A stretch of 64,000 bases of DNA from Harmonia axyridis (lineage: Eukaryota > Arthropoda > Insecta > Coleoptera > Coccinellidae). Both the position numbers and the translations under genes were made by a program. Position 1 is the stretch's first letter. Each line of letters starts with the position of its first letter. This document shows, one piece after another, positions 34,652-44,800 of the stretch. The stretch covers positions 51,646,798 through 51,710,797 of the forward strand of contig NC_059501.1 in NCBI RefSeq assembly GCF_914767665.1, written 5' to 3'. The notes beneath the pieces were generated by a model. It saw only the letters and a list, made by a program, of their open reading frames with translations. It searched no databases and was not told where the DNA came from.

Positions 34652-35855
34652 TAGGGATGTGACGGTATTTCAATACCGCGATTTTGGAACGGTATTTTTG
34701 AGTAACGTAATCGCGCGTTCCACAAACGTAAAGTAACCGGTTCCAAAGTAACGATAGTTACGACGTACCGGCACCGGACTTCGAATAAAAACATCGAAAC
34801 GGTTTAGGATATGTGAACGAGGTTTGGTAAATATGGATACCTCATTAAGGTTTCACGTTGAATACCACGTCTTCAGCAACTACAGTGTTGTGCGTACTGG
34901 CATTGTCATTCATATTTGTGAAATAAAAATAGTACGCCAGTGCCTTTTACAAAACTAAATTATGATCGCTCAAAAACTCCTGCTGTCAATGCTTTTATAA
35001 TTTTTTATATTCATTTGCGCCATGTTCGATGAGAAGAAATTCTTTTACCTGTAACTTCGTAAAAATTGTTTCTGCCATTGTGTTTTTAGTGTCTAATGAA
35101 ATATATTTGATTTCTATAATATCTTCCAAAATTAGAACTAAACAATTCGACTCATGATTTTCATTATTTTCGATGTTTTTTTTGAATATTTTTTGATAAT
35201 TTCTTCGATAAAAATGGGTTGCATCAAATGTATATTAGTTAGTCCGAGATTACTTTCAACAATTGAACCTTATTCTCAATTAAATCAATCGGAAATGCAA
35301 ATATACTTAAAAATTCTCTGTAAAATAACGGTAAACAAAAAATCGATTCTAAATATTATCTTTGTGAAATGAGTATCTATCAATTTATAATATTCAGTCA
35401 ATTTGCCAATGAAATTCCAGATACCTACACATAGATATAATTTCTTTCACGTAATACCTAGATTACCCGATGATGTTATATTTCCATTGGAGTTTACACC
35501 ATCTGTTTTTAATGAGGTGCCTTTCGAAGATTCTAACCTTTGTTGTTATTCTGAGCCACCAAAAAAATTTTATGATTTTATGATTGTGTTATGCTTCCAT
35601 ACGTCCTTCTAGAATTACGTAGAAACTCAATGAACAATGAATTATCATTCCACAGGACAGTCCACAAATAGTCTAGGTATCCCAACGGTCTCGTTTCCCT
35701 CGTTCCTCCGTTGCTGATACTCAAATTAGTTGCAATCGCCTACGGTTTTGTTACCTGTAACCACAGTTACAAAATCGCGGTATTTAGGAGCGGTATTTTT
35801 CTGGAGCGGTCGCGAATGTAACGCGACTGGTGAGTAACCGGTATTCCCATCCCTA
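34652..35855. mobile_element. non-autonomous hAT element, 1204 bp
   Basis: Ends TAGGGATGTGACGGTATT.. and ..GTATTCCCATCCCTA, flanked by a perfect 8-bp duplication atgttaac (34644-34651, 35856-35863). Sub-terminal inverted matches include taccgcgattttg/caaaatcgcggta. It interrupts the Penelope-like ORF; no transposase inside. Confidence 0.9.
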
Positions 35856-35863
35856 ATGTTAAC

Positions 35864-36607
35864 CACCAGAGGTCCTGTATTCATAGCAGAAGGGGGTGAC
35901 CCACGTGATGGAGGTTGCGCAGTTGTTAGGCAGCCTCCAGTCATTGATCGGGTTGTCATCGATCGAGTTGTTGTCGATCGAGCCCATATCGATTGTGCAG
36001 GAACCGGTGGTGCTGCTGTCACGTGACTTCGCGTCATAGATCGGGTTGTTATCGAACGGGCGGCAACTGGGAGCCTGGCACGGGTGGTATGAGGCTGAAC
36101 TGTCGATCGGGCTGTTGTCGGGGGCCGAGTTATCGATCGATGTGTTGCCATGAGACGGGAAATCAAAGGTTTCCAAGTGTTGGGTAATCTTTGACCATCA
36201 TCCCGTTTGTTGAGGCAATTGGGTCGTTTTTCGATCTCGAGTGCTTCACGGATTATCCTACATGTGAGGGTTCTCTCTGCAGAGATGGTCCTACATCCCT
36301 CAAAATCAACGTTATGTCCTGTTTCAGAGTAGTGTTTGAATAGGGCAGATGTTGGATCTCCTTGGCGTATTGCGAGTTGGTGCTCATATACTCTGTTAGT
36401 TATACGTCTGTTGGTTTGTCCTATGTATGTTCTAGGACATGCGGAACATGGTATCTCGTATACACCTTGAGACTCGTTATCGATCGTATCCTTTGGTGTT
36501 CGAAGAAATTTGGAAATTTTGTTATCGGCTGTGAAAACTGTTTTTATATTTGATGGCAATATTCGGAAAGAGCAGAAATTTTTCAATGGGGTCATTCGAG
36601 GGATCAT
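35864..36607 (-). pseudogene. Penelope-like GIY-YIG endonuclease (C-terminal part of ORF)
   Basis: Reads ...GVYEIPCSACPRTYIGQT with the GVY..YIG pair, then RR...RVYEHQLAIRQ with the catalytic Arg region, SALFKHYSETGHNVDF (the H..TGH block) and IIREALEIEKRPNCLNKRDD with the catalytic Glu, ending GQRLPNTWKPLI. A Thr/Arg/Ser/Pro-rich C-terminal extension of about 100 residues follows. The hAT insertion at 35863/35856 breaks the frame near its end; the few terminal codons lie beyond the hAT element at about 34605-34651. The motif C-x2-C in IPCSACP is the usual Penelope zinc-linker remnant. Confidence 0.85.
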
Positions 36608-36619
36608 TAGATTTTAATG

Positions 36620-37383
36620 TCCCGCACGTCATTCAACTGATCGAAAATTTCAGCCAAAAATTTTGTTCAATACTGGAGTTTCACAAATTTCTCAGATAAA
36701 TCGTACATTGCGATTTAATTGGAATTGAATATTGGTATTCCCTGATATTCTGACAAATTTTCTGTAGTATTTTCCAGAAACGCATCGTTTGTGACAAATG
36801 AGGAGTACGTCCATTTGCTGGACATACTGAGTATGTCCATTTTGGACGTAAGCTATTCAGCTCTATCAAGGAGAAGGAAATTTGAAAGTCATAATATAAT
36901 AGAGAATGAAGGTTCATGATTTCGTTGTGGAAAAAACACTTGCAAATCACAAATATTTCAATTTTATTTCATACACATTGTTATCATACAAAAGTAAAGT
37001 TTCAACATATAAAAATAGAAATATATTTAATATTATATCTTAAGAAAATAATGTAACCAACTCTCACAATAAATAAGGAACACTTTGAGAAGGTTTGATT
37101 TATTTCAATTCCATTCAATGTCCAATTCAATCCGAGATCATGTTTTAAGTATAAACCAGAGTTTATTTATCCTATTCCAACTGAATTATCAAGAAGTGAT
37201 TTGCTTCTCTTCGATATATTCCCCAATCAAATTTGAGATCATTTAATTCAGTTGTTATTTAAAGAATCAACTATATAGAATTATCAGTAGATTCATCAAT
37301 GAAACAAATTGTATTGTCTGTCAATTTTTTTTTAATAGGATGTATAGTTAAACTGCTCTGACAATTTGAATTTGATGGTCATA
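36620..37383. other. no gene recognised
   Basis: AT-rich flank of the Penelope-like element. No open frame with recognisable similarity. Confidence 0.45.
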
Positions 37384-37527
37384 TGGTGGGTTTCATAAAA
37401 ATTTCATCATTGTGATTTGATCGATCAAATCATTTCTGTCTTCAATTTCAGTTCATTTATGACACTTTCATAGATTACTACAATCAACGAGTTGATCGGT
37501 CAATCAAAGTTTCATGAAACCCGTCGC
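37384..37527. mobile_element. TA-flanked MITE, 144 bp
   Basis: Inverted ends (ggtgggtttcat.. and ..atgaaacccgtcgc) with TA on both sides. Sub-terminal gatcgatcaaatc/gatcggtcaatc also match. Looks like a Tc1/mariner-type MITE. Confidence 0.65.
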
Positions 37528-38400
37528 TAACCTTGTAAATTGAACGTGTTTACTCAAGAACGTGAAAACACCGAATTTAAATTTGAATTTATTATTCGAT
37601 CAAAACTTCATTATACTGAATAGCTGATCAATTTATATTTGGCAGTTTTGGAACTACTCGTATTTTAATCAATTTATTTGACTATCTTTACACTTATGAT
37701 TTATGTATAGAGTGAAATTTCCGTATTCAAATTGTGTTGGTCTTTACTTGATAGAATCCATTGTACACTAATTAATGATACACATGTGTATTGATTTCCA
37801 TTTTCATAATGAATTTAACATGGTAACTACTTCAGATATTTTCAAATACCTATTCTATATAGAATATTTAAGTAAAAATATAAACCTAATGCTAAGCTAG
37901 TTGTTTGAAAGAAGTTACAATGTGTAATATGGGTGATAACATATTATTCATAACATAAAAAAATTGAATCAACACACATGCGTATTATTAATTCATTAGT
38001 AACAACATTAGCAACGTGTTTGTTTGGTTGCATTGTAACTCCTTTCCAAAAACTAGTCCACCATTAGGTTTATACTTCCACTTGAATATTGTATGTTACC
38101 AATTTCGAGCTAGTTACTTGAAAATATTTGAAGAAAATAAAATCTATACAAACATTACAAACGTAATAATTCGTAATAAAAATAGAAATCAATATACATG
38201 TGTATTATCAATTAATTAGTAATATTTCAGTATATGAAATATCTATATAGAAATGTGTAACAATAAGATATAAGATTTTACAAATTTCTTTTTCTATATA
38301 CTCATTGAGAATTGAGTTCATTGAAATACCTAACCTATAACAAGAAAAATTTGTTATTTTAAAATAGAATTTTGCAAGTACCAAAAGAAATGTTGTTTTT
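37528..38400. other. downstream region / possible 3' UTR of STARD3-like gene
   Basis: Lies immediately 3' of the STARD3-like stop codon (minus strand). AT-rich, no other gene. I could not settle the polyadenylation site. Confidence 0.4.
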
Positions 38401-38605
38401 CTAAACTTGTTCATTTTCTGAAGGATACTTTTTTTTAATGTGCATTTTCAAACATTTCATGTAGTTGAAAAGTGTATCGATAAGAGCTAAATTAACAACT
38501 GCCTGCGGTATCCACCCTTTCAAGTTAGTATTCAGGATGAAAGTCTTTTTACATTGGTTTGTGGATTCACCCTGCTCTATTAGAAAACAAGTGATATTTT
38601 CTCCC
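38401..38605 (-). CDS. Stard3: STARD3-like gene, terminal exon (end of START domain)
   Basis: Acceptor attttcag then G-GGA-GAA: the first base completes the Arg codon left open (phase 2) by the exon ending at 53691. The 68 codons read GENITCFLIEQGEST...CKKTFILNTNLKGWIPQAVV...LFNYMKCLKMHI and stop at 38403-38401. This matches the C-terminal START segment of STARD3 (GENG.., ..F.WILNTDLKG.LP..L, then the long amphipathic helix). The reading frame, phase and similarity all agree, so I assign it to the same gene although 15 kb of repeats lie between. There is no competing START C-terminus nearer. Confidence 0.88.
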
Positions 38606-39520
38606 CTGAAAATAATTAAGAATTAATAAATCAAGCCAATACTAAAATTTTCAACGTGTCAATATTTGCGAAAAAGGTAGTTGAATTCAACACATCAAAA
38701 AATTTTTCATTGAAAATTTTCAATTATACATTTTGTAGTGACTCGGTCTGCACATAGATGGCGCTATGGCTGTATGCCGCCACACAACATCGGCCCCGGC
38801 GTATTTAGAAGGGTCGACGCGCGACATCCGATTCACCTCTCACCCGATGGTGTGAGAAGTTGTGTCATAGGCGGACATCACTGGAACGCCTAACCGAGAG
38901 TCCACCAGCGTGAAGCCGCACCTATAACTTGGCTCGAGAACGACTAGCCAAAATTTCACTAGAGAAGTTCCGGGAATAGAATGATTTTAAAAACTTACGT
39001 TGATATTGTGACGAAATCATAGAGCCATATCTTTGGAGACGAGAGCTTAAAAAAAATAGGAAAAGACTCACATGAAGTCAGGAGATTTTGAGTGCTCATT
39101 CATTCATTGGAGATCACATATACCTATATACAGTTCTGTGTTAGGAAATGACTGGAAAAATCCTGTCATCATGAAACAACACGAAAACTTACAGAATCAC
39201 TGATGGCTGATTACATTGAAAAGCATGGAAATACAGGAAAAGGAAAATATCTCTTACTAATCCTATGTGAAGAAATTATTGATATTATGGCTGAAGAAGT
39301 AATTGAGGAGAAAGTTACCGAAACCAAATAAACCATGCAATAAGCATTGACTTTTCACCTGATATACAGAGCGATCAACTTTTCATCAGCTTTTATTACT
39401 CGTTATAATAAAGTAGATGGACAACTAGTTGAGCGCTTTTAGGCAAGTTACAGAACTGTTGATTTAAAGATTCTTTTTATTACTATTCAGTTCCTTATCT
39501 CAATATATCTGAAATAATGA

Positions 39521-40044
39521 TGTAAAACCGCGATCGAATGTACACAATCGTTAGGACAAAAATGATGATGATTTACAATTAGAATTAAATAGACCAAGAA
39601 ACACTTGTTCGTAAGTTCCTATCTTAATGTTTCCACTTGTGCTCTTCGATGTTGAAGATGATGCTCCAGAAGTAATACTTATGAAGGGTTGAAAGGATAA
39701 GGATATTACTTCCGATTCAATTAAGAAGATGATGAAATTATCCGAACAAGAATTCACTCACAATGTCTTTACTTAGTCTATTCAAACTGATGATATAAAA
39801 CACTAATGGTTTGAGATGAAGATGAGAGAATACTTTTCTCAGATGAATGTGAAATATTTTAGTTATTTGATGATAATAATCAACGCAAGAAAAAAGAAGA
39901 ACTGTAAAATAATGATCTTTACTTTAGCGAGACGAATTGATTGATTAACATCTATGTCTTGTGAATTTTACGCCGTCGAAGGTTAGATTAGATGTGTTGC
40001 CTATAGATTGTAGCAGGTCATTGAGTTTTGGAAGCGAACTAACA
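39521..40044 (-). repeat. BEL/Pao 3' LTR
   Basis: 524 bp. On the minus strand it begins TGTTAGTTCGCTTCC and ends with ..CGCGGTTTTACA. Aligns along its length with 51762-52290, with many substitutions and short indels. Confidence 0.85.
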
Positions 40045-41032
40045 TGCCACCGGGTAAAGGTGAGCGATCAGGACGCATTGCATCGGAAGGGGACATAACT
40101 TGATAACTTGGTCGTCTAACAATCCCAGAAGAAGTTGTAACTTCAGCAATCATCTTCGATACAATCATTATGCCCCATTTGAATTATTGTTCTGCATTGC
40201 TGACATCATGTACACAAGGAGATATAAGTAGACTACAAGTTCAACAGAATAAATCCATGAGAATAATCCTAACATGTAGTAAGTTCACACCTGTAGTAGT
40301 TATGCATAATAAATTGAACTGGTTACCTGTGGAAAAAAATATCAAGAAGGCCAATCTAACTCTAATTTACAAGATAGAGCATGATCTTGTACCACGATAT
40401 CTGAAAGATTTCTTAGAAAGAAAAGGAAATTTTTATGACTACAATATTCGGTCAGCAACAAACTTCCAATATCTGCACAGAGAGAACAACTTCTTTACAG
40501 GAGTCCTTGTCCTATGAGGGTGTTCGTTTGTATAATGGTCTCCCAGAAAAAATTAAGGCGGCACCATCTTTGGGTGCATTCCGCTGAAGATTGAATGGCC
40601 ACTTAAGAGACATGTGAATGATTATATTATTGTTGTATTGATTTTCTATTTTTTGTACTAGCTGGGTGCCAAATAAATTTTATTATTTTTATTATAACAC
40701 GAGTGATGGAATCAGAACCTGGAAAAACAAATGATTTTCTACCTAGGGACCACTTGATGGGAGTCATGTTATCGTCTTGAATGACTACAACCGCACCTAC
40801 ATTAACAGGAGTCGATGGTTGTAGACAGTTGTCGTTGTTATATAGTGTATCTTGACGCCAACGCTTCCAGCAGTCTTGTTGGATTCGCTGAACGAGTTGC
40901 CAACGTGAAAAAGACGATTACTAGTTGTGGATGTAACATCGAGATCAGGAGAATTAAGGTCGATAGATTAAGAAGTGTCCAGATCAGATGGATCAGAAGA
41001 TGGAAGATACAAAGGACGAGAATAGGGATGTT
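40045..41032 (-). pseudogene. BEL/Pao integrase C-terminal part
   Basis: On the minus strand, 41032-40700 reads YSRPLYLPSSDPSDL, PDLDVTSTTSNRL, NKTAG..RWRQDTLYNND and VNVGAVVVIQDDNMTPIKWSLGR, the standard order after the integrase Glu; the chain resumes at 40135-40045 (GIVRRPSYQV.., KLCPLP) and ends at the LTR. A LINE fragment (40136-40695) sits between. Several frameshifts. Confidence 0.75.
40136..40695 (+). pseudogene. 5'-truncated non-LTR element (C-terminal RT end)
   Basis: Reads IIFDTIIMPHLNYCSALLTSCTQG, LQVQQNKSMRIIL, LNWLPVEKNIKKANLTLIYKI, VPRYLKDFLERKGN, then, after a frameshift, the GVRLYN-like end (YEGVRLYNGLPEKI). It ends in an A/T-rich tail at about 40680-40695 with the BEL coding sequence resuming directly. 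CR1/Jockey-like. Confidence 0.75.
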
Positions 41033-41135
41033 GCGTCATATAATAAAATCAAATGAATTTAGGTTTTGCACATTAAAGGCCGTTTTCAAAATACTATAAT
41101 AGCATTTTCATTATCTTATTTCTCGAATTCGATTT

Positions 41136-43046
41136 CTTCTTCTTCTTCGGGTGCCTATTCGTTCCGAATATTGGCGATCATCCTGGATATGATAACTTTA
41201 TTCACGGCCGCTCTGAATAACTCGGTAGTAGTTTTTTCGAGAACCATGTCCTTAAATTTTTAAGCCATGATATACGTCTTCTTCCTGGTCCTCTCTTACC
41301 ATAGACTTTCCCTTGGAGAACGGATTTTAAGAGGCCATATTTATTATCATTTCTCATAATATGTCCTAGGTATTCCAGTTTTCTTTTCTTGATGGTGTTC
41401 ATTACTTCCAGGCTTTTGTTCATTCGTTCCAGTACTGATTTGTTGGTCACTTTATCCATCCATGAGATTCTCAACATCCGCCTATAGAGCCACATTTCGA
41501 AAGCCTCGAGTCTTCTCTCCGTTGCTTCTGTTAGTGTCCATGATTCCATTCCGTAAAAAAGAATTGAGAAGATGTAGCATCGGAGTAGTCTGATTTTAAT
41601 GCCTATGTTTAGACTATGACTCTTAAATACCTTAGCCATCTGATTGAACGCGGCCCTTGCCTTCTCTATTCGAATTCTAATCTCCTGTGAATGATCCCAA
41701 TCCTCATTGATCATGGTACCTAGGTAGGAGAACTGTGTTACCCTCTCTATAGGTTTATTATTAATTATCAGGTTGTACCTCCCACCTGTTTCCTTACTAA
41801 TCACCATGAACTTAGTTTTGTTGATGTTAATTTTTAAGCCGTATTGATTGCTAACGTCATTTATCCGGTTGATTAGCTGCTGCAAGCTGTTCATGTTGTC
41901 AGCAAATATCACAGTATCGTCTGCATATCGAATGTTGTTCAATCGTTCCCCGTTCAGAAGGATTCCCATGTCGGCACTATCAAAGGCTTCTTTGAAAACT
42001 TCTTCTGAGTAGAGATTGAATATGAGCGGTGAAAGGATGCAGCCTTGTCTAACGCCTCGAAGAATATTGAGTTCGTTGGTTTTTTCCTCCACATTGATCT
42101 TTACCGTCGCTGTTTGTTTCCAGTAAAGGTTCCTGATAATTCTTAGATCTTTGTCATCCATTCCTGTGTTTCTCAGAACTTCCATCATCTTCTCATGCTG
42201 CACCCTGTCGAACGCTTTCTCATAATCGATAAAACAAGCGAATATATTACAATTCATATCTCTACAGCGTTGGAACAACACTTGCAGACAAAATAGGGCA
42301 TCCCTTGTGCCGACACCCTTCATAAATCCAAATTGTGTATTCGTCACCCTTTCTTCACATACCTTGTAGATTCTTCGGTGAATGATCTTAAGAAACAGCT
42401 TCAGCATATGGCTCATAAGGCTAATAGTTCTATAGTCACCACACGCTTTGGCACCCTGTTTTTTTGGTAATATTAGGAATTCAGACCTGAGCCATTCTTT
42501 TGGGATGTTTCCTGTATTGTAGACGGTATTAAAAATGCGTGTTAAGAATTTTACAGACTCATCATCAAGGAGTTTGAAGAATTCTGAATTCACCCCGTCT
42601 GGTCCCGTAGCCTTTCCGTCTTTAAGCGTGTTAATAGCGGCTTGGACTTCATCTGTCATAATTGTAGGTCCAGATTCAGTTGGGATGGAAGGTGGATTTC
42701 CTCTTTCATCAAAAAATAATTGTTGTATATACTTCTCCCAAGTATCCTTGATGTCCTCTCTATCTACAATCAGTTCTCCATTATCATCTACAAGTTTCCC
42801 CACTGTTTTGGTTTTGAACTTTCCTGTAACCTCTCTTACTTTCCTGTGAACATTGAACTCATCAAACCTGCTTTGTAAATCTTCGATTTCGCGACATTTT
42901 TCATCTAATTCTCTCTGCTTGGCTTCACGAATTTTTCTCTGTATATCTTTCTGTATGTTTTTATATGCTGCAGGATTGTTCTTTTGGTTCCTTCGTTCTT
43001 TCATCAGTAACAAAATTTCTTCTGTCATCCATGACTTATGCTCTAT
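41136..43046 (-). mobile_element. RTE-clade non-LTR element, 5'-truncated
   Basis: Flanked by a 13-bp duplication tcgaattcgattt (41123-41135, 43047-43059). The 3' end carries a (gaa)n-like tail next to the left duplicate. The apurinic endonuclease domain is missing. Confidence 0.8.
41202..43028 (-). CDS. RTE-type reverse transcriptase ORF (608 residues, open)
   Basis: A long uninterrupted frame on the minus strand. Motifs: KATGPDGVNSEFFK, LPKKQGAKACGDYRTISLMSH, QFGFMKGVGTRDALF, CFIDYEKAFDRVQH (first Asp), RQGCILSPLIFNLYSE, IRYADDTVIFAD (catalytic pair), KININKTKFMV, FSYLGTMI; C-terminal ESWTLTEATERRLEAFEMW and KRKLEYLGHIMRN are typical RTE/BovB-like. The frame stays open a few codons upstream of this Met (IEHKSW) until the target duplication, so the true N-terminus with the endonuclease is lost by 5' truncation. 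RT itself looks undamaged. Confidence 0.88.
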   Translation of the reverse strand: MTEEILLLMKERRNQKNNPAAYKNIQKDIQRKIREAKQRELDEKCREIEDLQSRFDEFNVHRKVREVTGKFKTKTVGKLVDDNGELIVDREDIKDTWEKYIQQLFFDERGNPPSIPTESGPTIMTDEVQAAINTLKDGKATGPDGVNSEFFKLLDDESVKFLTRIFNTVYNTGNIPKEWLRSEFLILPKKQGAKACGDYRTISLMSHMLKLFLKIIHRRIYKVCEERVTNTQFGFMKGVGTRDALFCLQVLFQRCRDMNCNIFACFIDYEKAFDRVQHEKMMEVLRNTGMDDKDLRIIRNLYWKQTATVKINVEEKTNELNILRGVRQGCILSPLIFNLYSEEVFKEAFDSADMGILLNGERLNNIRYADDTVIFADNMNSLQQLINRINDVSNQYGLKININKTKFMVISKETGGRYNLIINNKPIERVTQFSYLGTMINEDWDHSQEIRIRIEKARAAFNQMAKVFKSHSLNIGIKIRLLRCYIFSILFYGMESWTLTEATERRLEAFEMWLYRRMLRISWMDKVTNKSVLERMNKSLEVMNTIKKRKLEYLGHIMRNDNKYGLLKSVLQGKVYGKRGPGRRRISWLKNLRTWFSKKLLPSYSERP

Positions 43047-43618
43047 TCGAATTCGATTTAATGAAATTTATTTATATTGTATTATTTCTTATCGACTAGC
43101 ACGTGACTGCGAACGCCAATTAGGGCAATTTGACGTCATAGCACTGTACGCCATTTTGGTTGTAGATCTCAGTCAACTTTTGACCAATAATATTTCATAG
43201 TAGTGAATAGATCCGTATTCACAAGTTTTGCATATCTGCATATCCATCTTCACCATACTCTAAATATATTAAAATTTATATGTCAGGATATGTTATATAC
43301 TATTTGAAACAAAAAATTGTTGGTGAACAATGCTTGGACTGTTTAAAAAGGGATGAACACGGTTTATTCTTGTATTCCTTCGTGAAAGTTTACTTAATCC
43401 GACCCTGATCTTTCCCCACTTTAGTAATAGAATTGGCCCTGCCTAGTGGACACATTTCTTCTAGCACGATAACTGCGCATAGCGCCTCCTTCTATTCTAT
43501 CTCGATGAGTTTGACAGACCGTCAACACGTGGTGACCATAGATAAACTAGTTAGTTTGTCTATAGTGGTTACTCTATTATGCAGTGACGTCACCATAATA
43601 CGCTCAATTAGTGATGAC

Positions 43619-44014
43619 GTCACACACCGCCATTTTCGTTCTCCTGTCAGTGTTCGGAATCCAAACAAACAAATTGTCATTCAAATTAGTACGTTGTCGT
43701 TGAAGAAATTGGCTTATTTTGATAAATAAGATTATTTAAGGAACGATTTTACTATTAATTGATAGACAGAAGGTACGAGATTAATGCCAGAAAGTTCGAA
43801 CGGCTTTTTACAAATTCTGGGGAATGATACAGGATTCAAACTTACTGGTATCAACCTTGTTCCTTATGTCTGTCAATTAATACTGAAATTGTTCCCCAAA
43901 TACTCTTATTTATGAAAATGTGCCAATTCCTTCAACGAGACCGTACTAATTTGAATGACAATTTATTTGTTTGGATTCCGAACACTGACAGGAGAACCAA
44001 AAATGGCGGTGTGT
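43619..44014. repeat. foldback hairpin, 73-bp arms with inner arms
   Basis: 43619-43691 is the near-perfect complement of 43942-44014 (arms ending cacaccgccatttt / aaaatggcggtgtg). Inside, 43739-43781 also pairs with 43855-43896. A separate small palindrome lies at about 43541-43582 (ccatagataaac/gtttgtctatagtgg). Confidence 0.8.
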
Positions 44015-44189
44015 GACTACACACTGATAGAGCGTATACCGTGACAGAATGGAGCGTGTCAGCGGGAATGTTGAAAATTTTTTTATTTACGTATTTTTTA
44101 TTGGTACTTTCTATATTTTTCCATGAAAATATATTTGTTCGTGTTTATATAAGGCTTATCTACAAATTAAAAGCAATTTCGAAATATAG

Positions 44190-44800
44190 GCAACATCCCT
44201 ATTGAGGATAGCTTCAATTTGAGTAGAGATGGCAAGAAAATCCTCATACGTGAGTCTTTGCTCACCGATTACCCGAAGCAGATGATGTTCCGCAGCTATT
44301 ACAGTTGCTCCCTAGGTGCCACCGAAGTGCGGTAGCAGGTGGGATGAAACGCCAATCAGCCCCGAAAGCAGAAGCAACATTAGACAGGGATTGTTGATAT
44401 TGAGGAGCCGAAAATAAACGTTCTAAATCCCGAAGACAATTTTTAGCCCCCGACGGAATTAGTGCCGTTGTGTGAGAAGATGGATGACCTCGGCATGCTA
44501 TGACGAATTGCAACAACAAATGCGGGGGTAGAGAGTTCTACACAATTGTAAGTACATGGCTTTGATGGTAAAACAAATGAACACCAACCACTAAGTCCGC
44601 CTTCGTGTTTACAGCTCCCCGTAAGCAAGTGCTAGTAACGTAAGAGGGACCTGCGCAGTAAACCCCCGTAATAATGAAAGCAGCAGAAGATAATAAGCGC
44701 TGAGGTCGAAGGTTAACCATTTGTTGAACTATAGAACGAGGCTTAAAAGGGAAGCATTTATTCCATCTAAGCAGACGATTACGTACTACGGCGGCTGGCA
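44190..44800 (-). pseudogene. BEL/Pao integrase N-terminal and core part
   Basis: On the minus strand: RNRLLRWNKCFPFKPRSIVQQM (zinc-binding tail), MVNLRPQRLLSSAAFIITGVYCAGP (VDYAGP-type first core block), LRGAVNTKA, LSTPAFVVAI, FSHNGTNSVGG (second core block), WRFIPPATA..HLGSN (damaged GGLWE), then LTYEDFLAISTQIEAILN. Frameshifted in several places. Its continuation lies beyond 41033. Confidence 0.75.

Larger units (their letters stand above)
34480..36607 (-). mobile_element. Penelope-like element, 5'-truncated
   Basis: On the minus strand: GIY-YIG endonuclease coding part (36607-35864), the interrupting hAT element, then the coding end, a decayed hammerhead motif in the terminal-repeat region (34576-34529) and a TA-rich tail at about 34483. 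The reverse transcriptase that should precede the endonuclease is missing above 36607, as is common for 5'-truncated copies. Penelope-like elements are known to carry hammerheads in their terminal repeats. Confidence 0.8.
41033..44201. mobile_element. DNA element with TAGGGATGTTGC ends, split by RTE
   Basis: Inverted ends tagggatgttgc (41033) and gcaacatcccta (44201) interrupt the BEL integrase between AILN and SRPL. Removing the RTE insertion leaves about 1.25 kb. No transposase is seen, but the right part contains a strong foldback structure. I see no clear target duplication beyond one or two bases. Confidence 0.6.
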
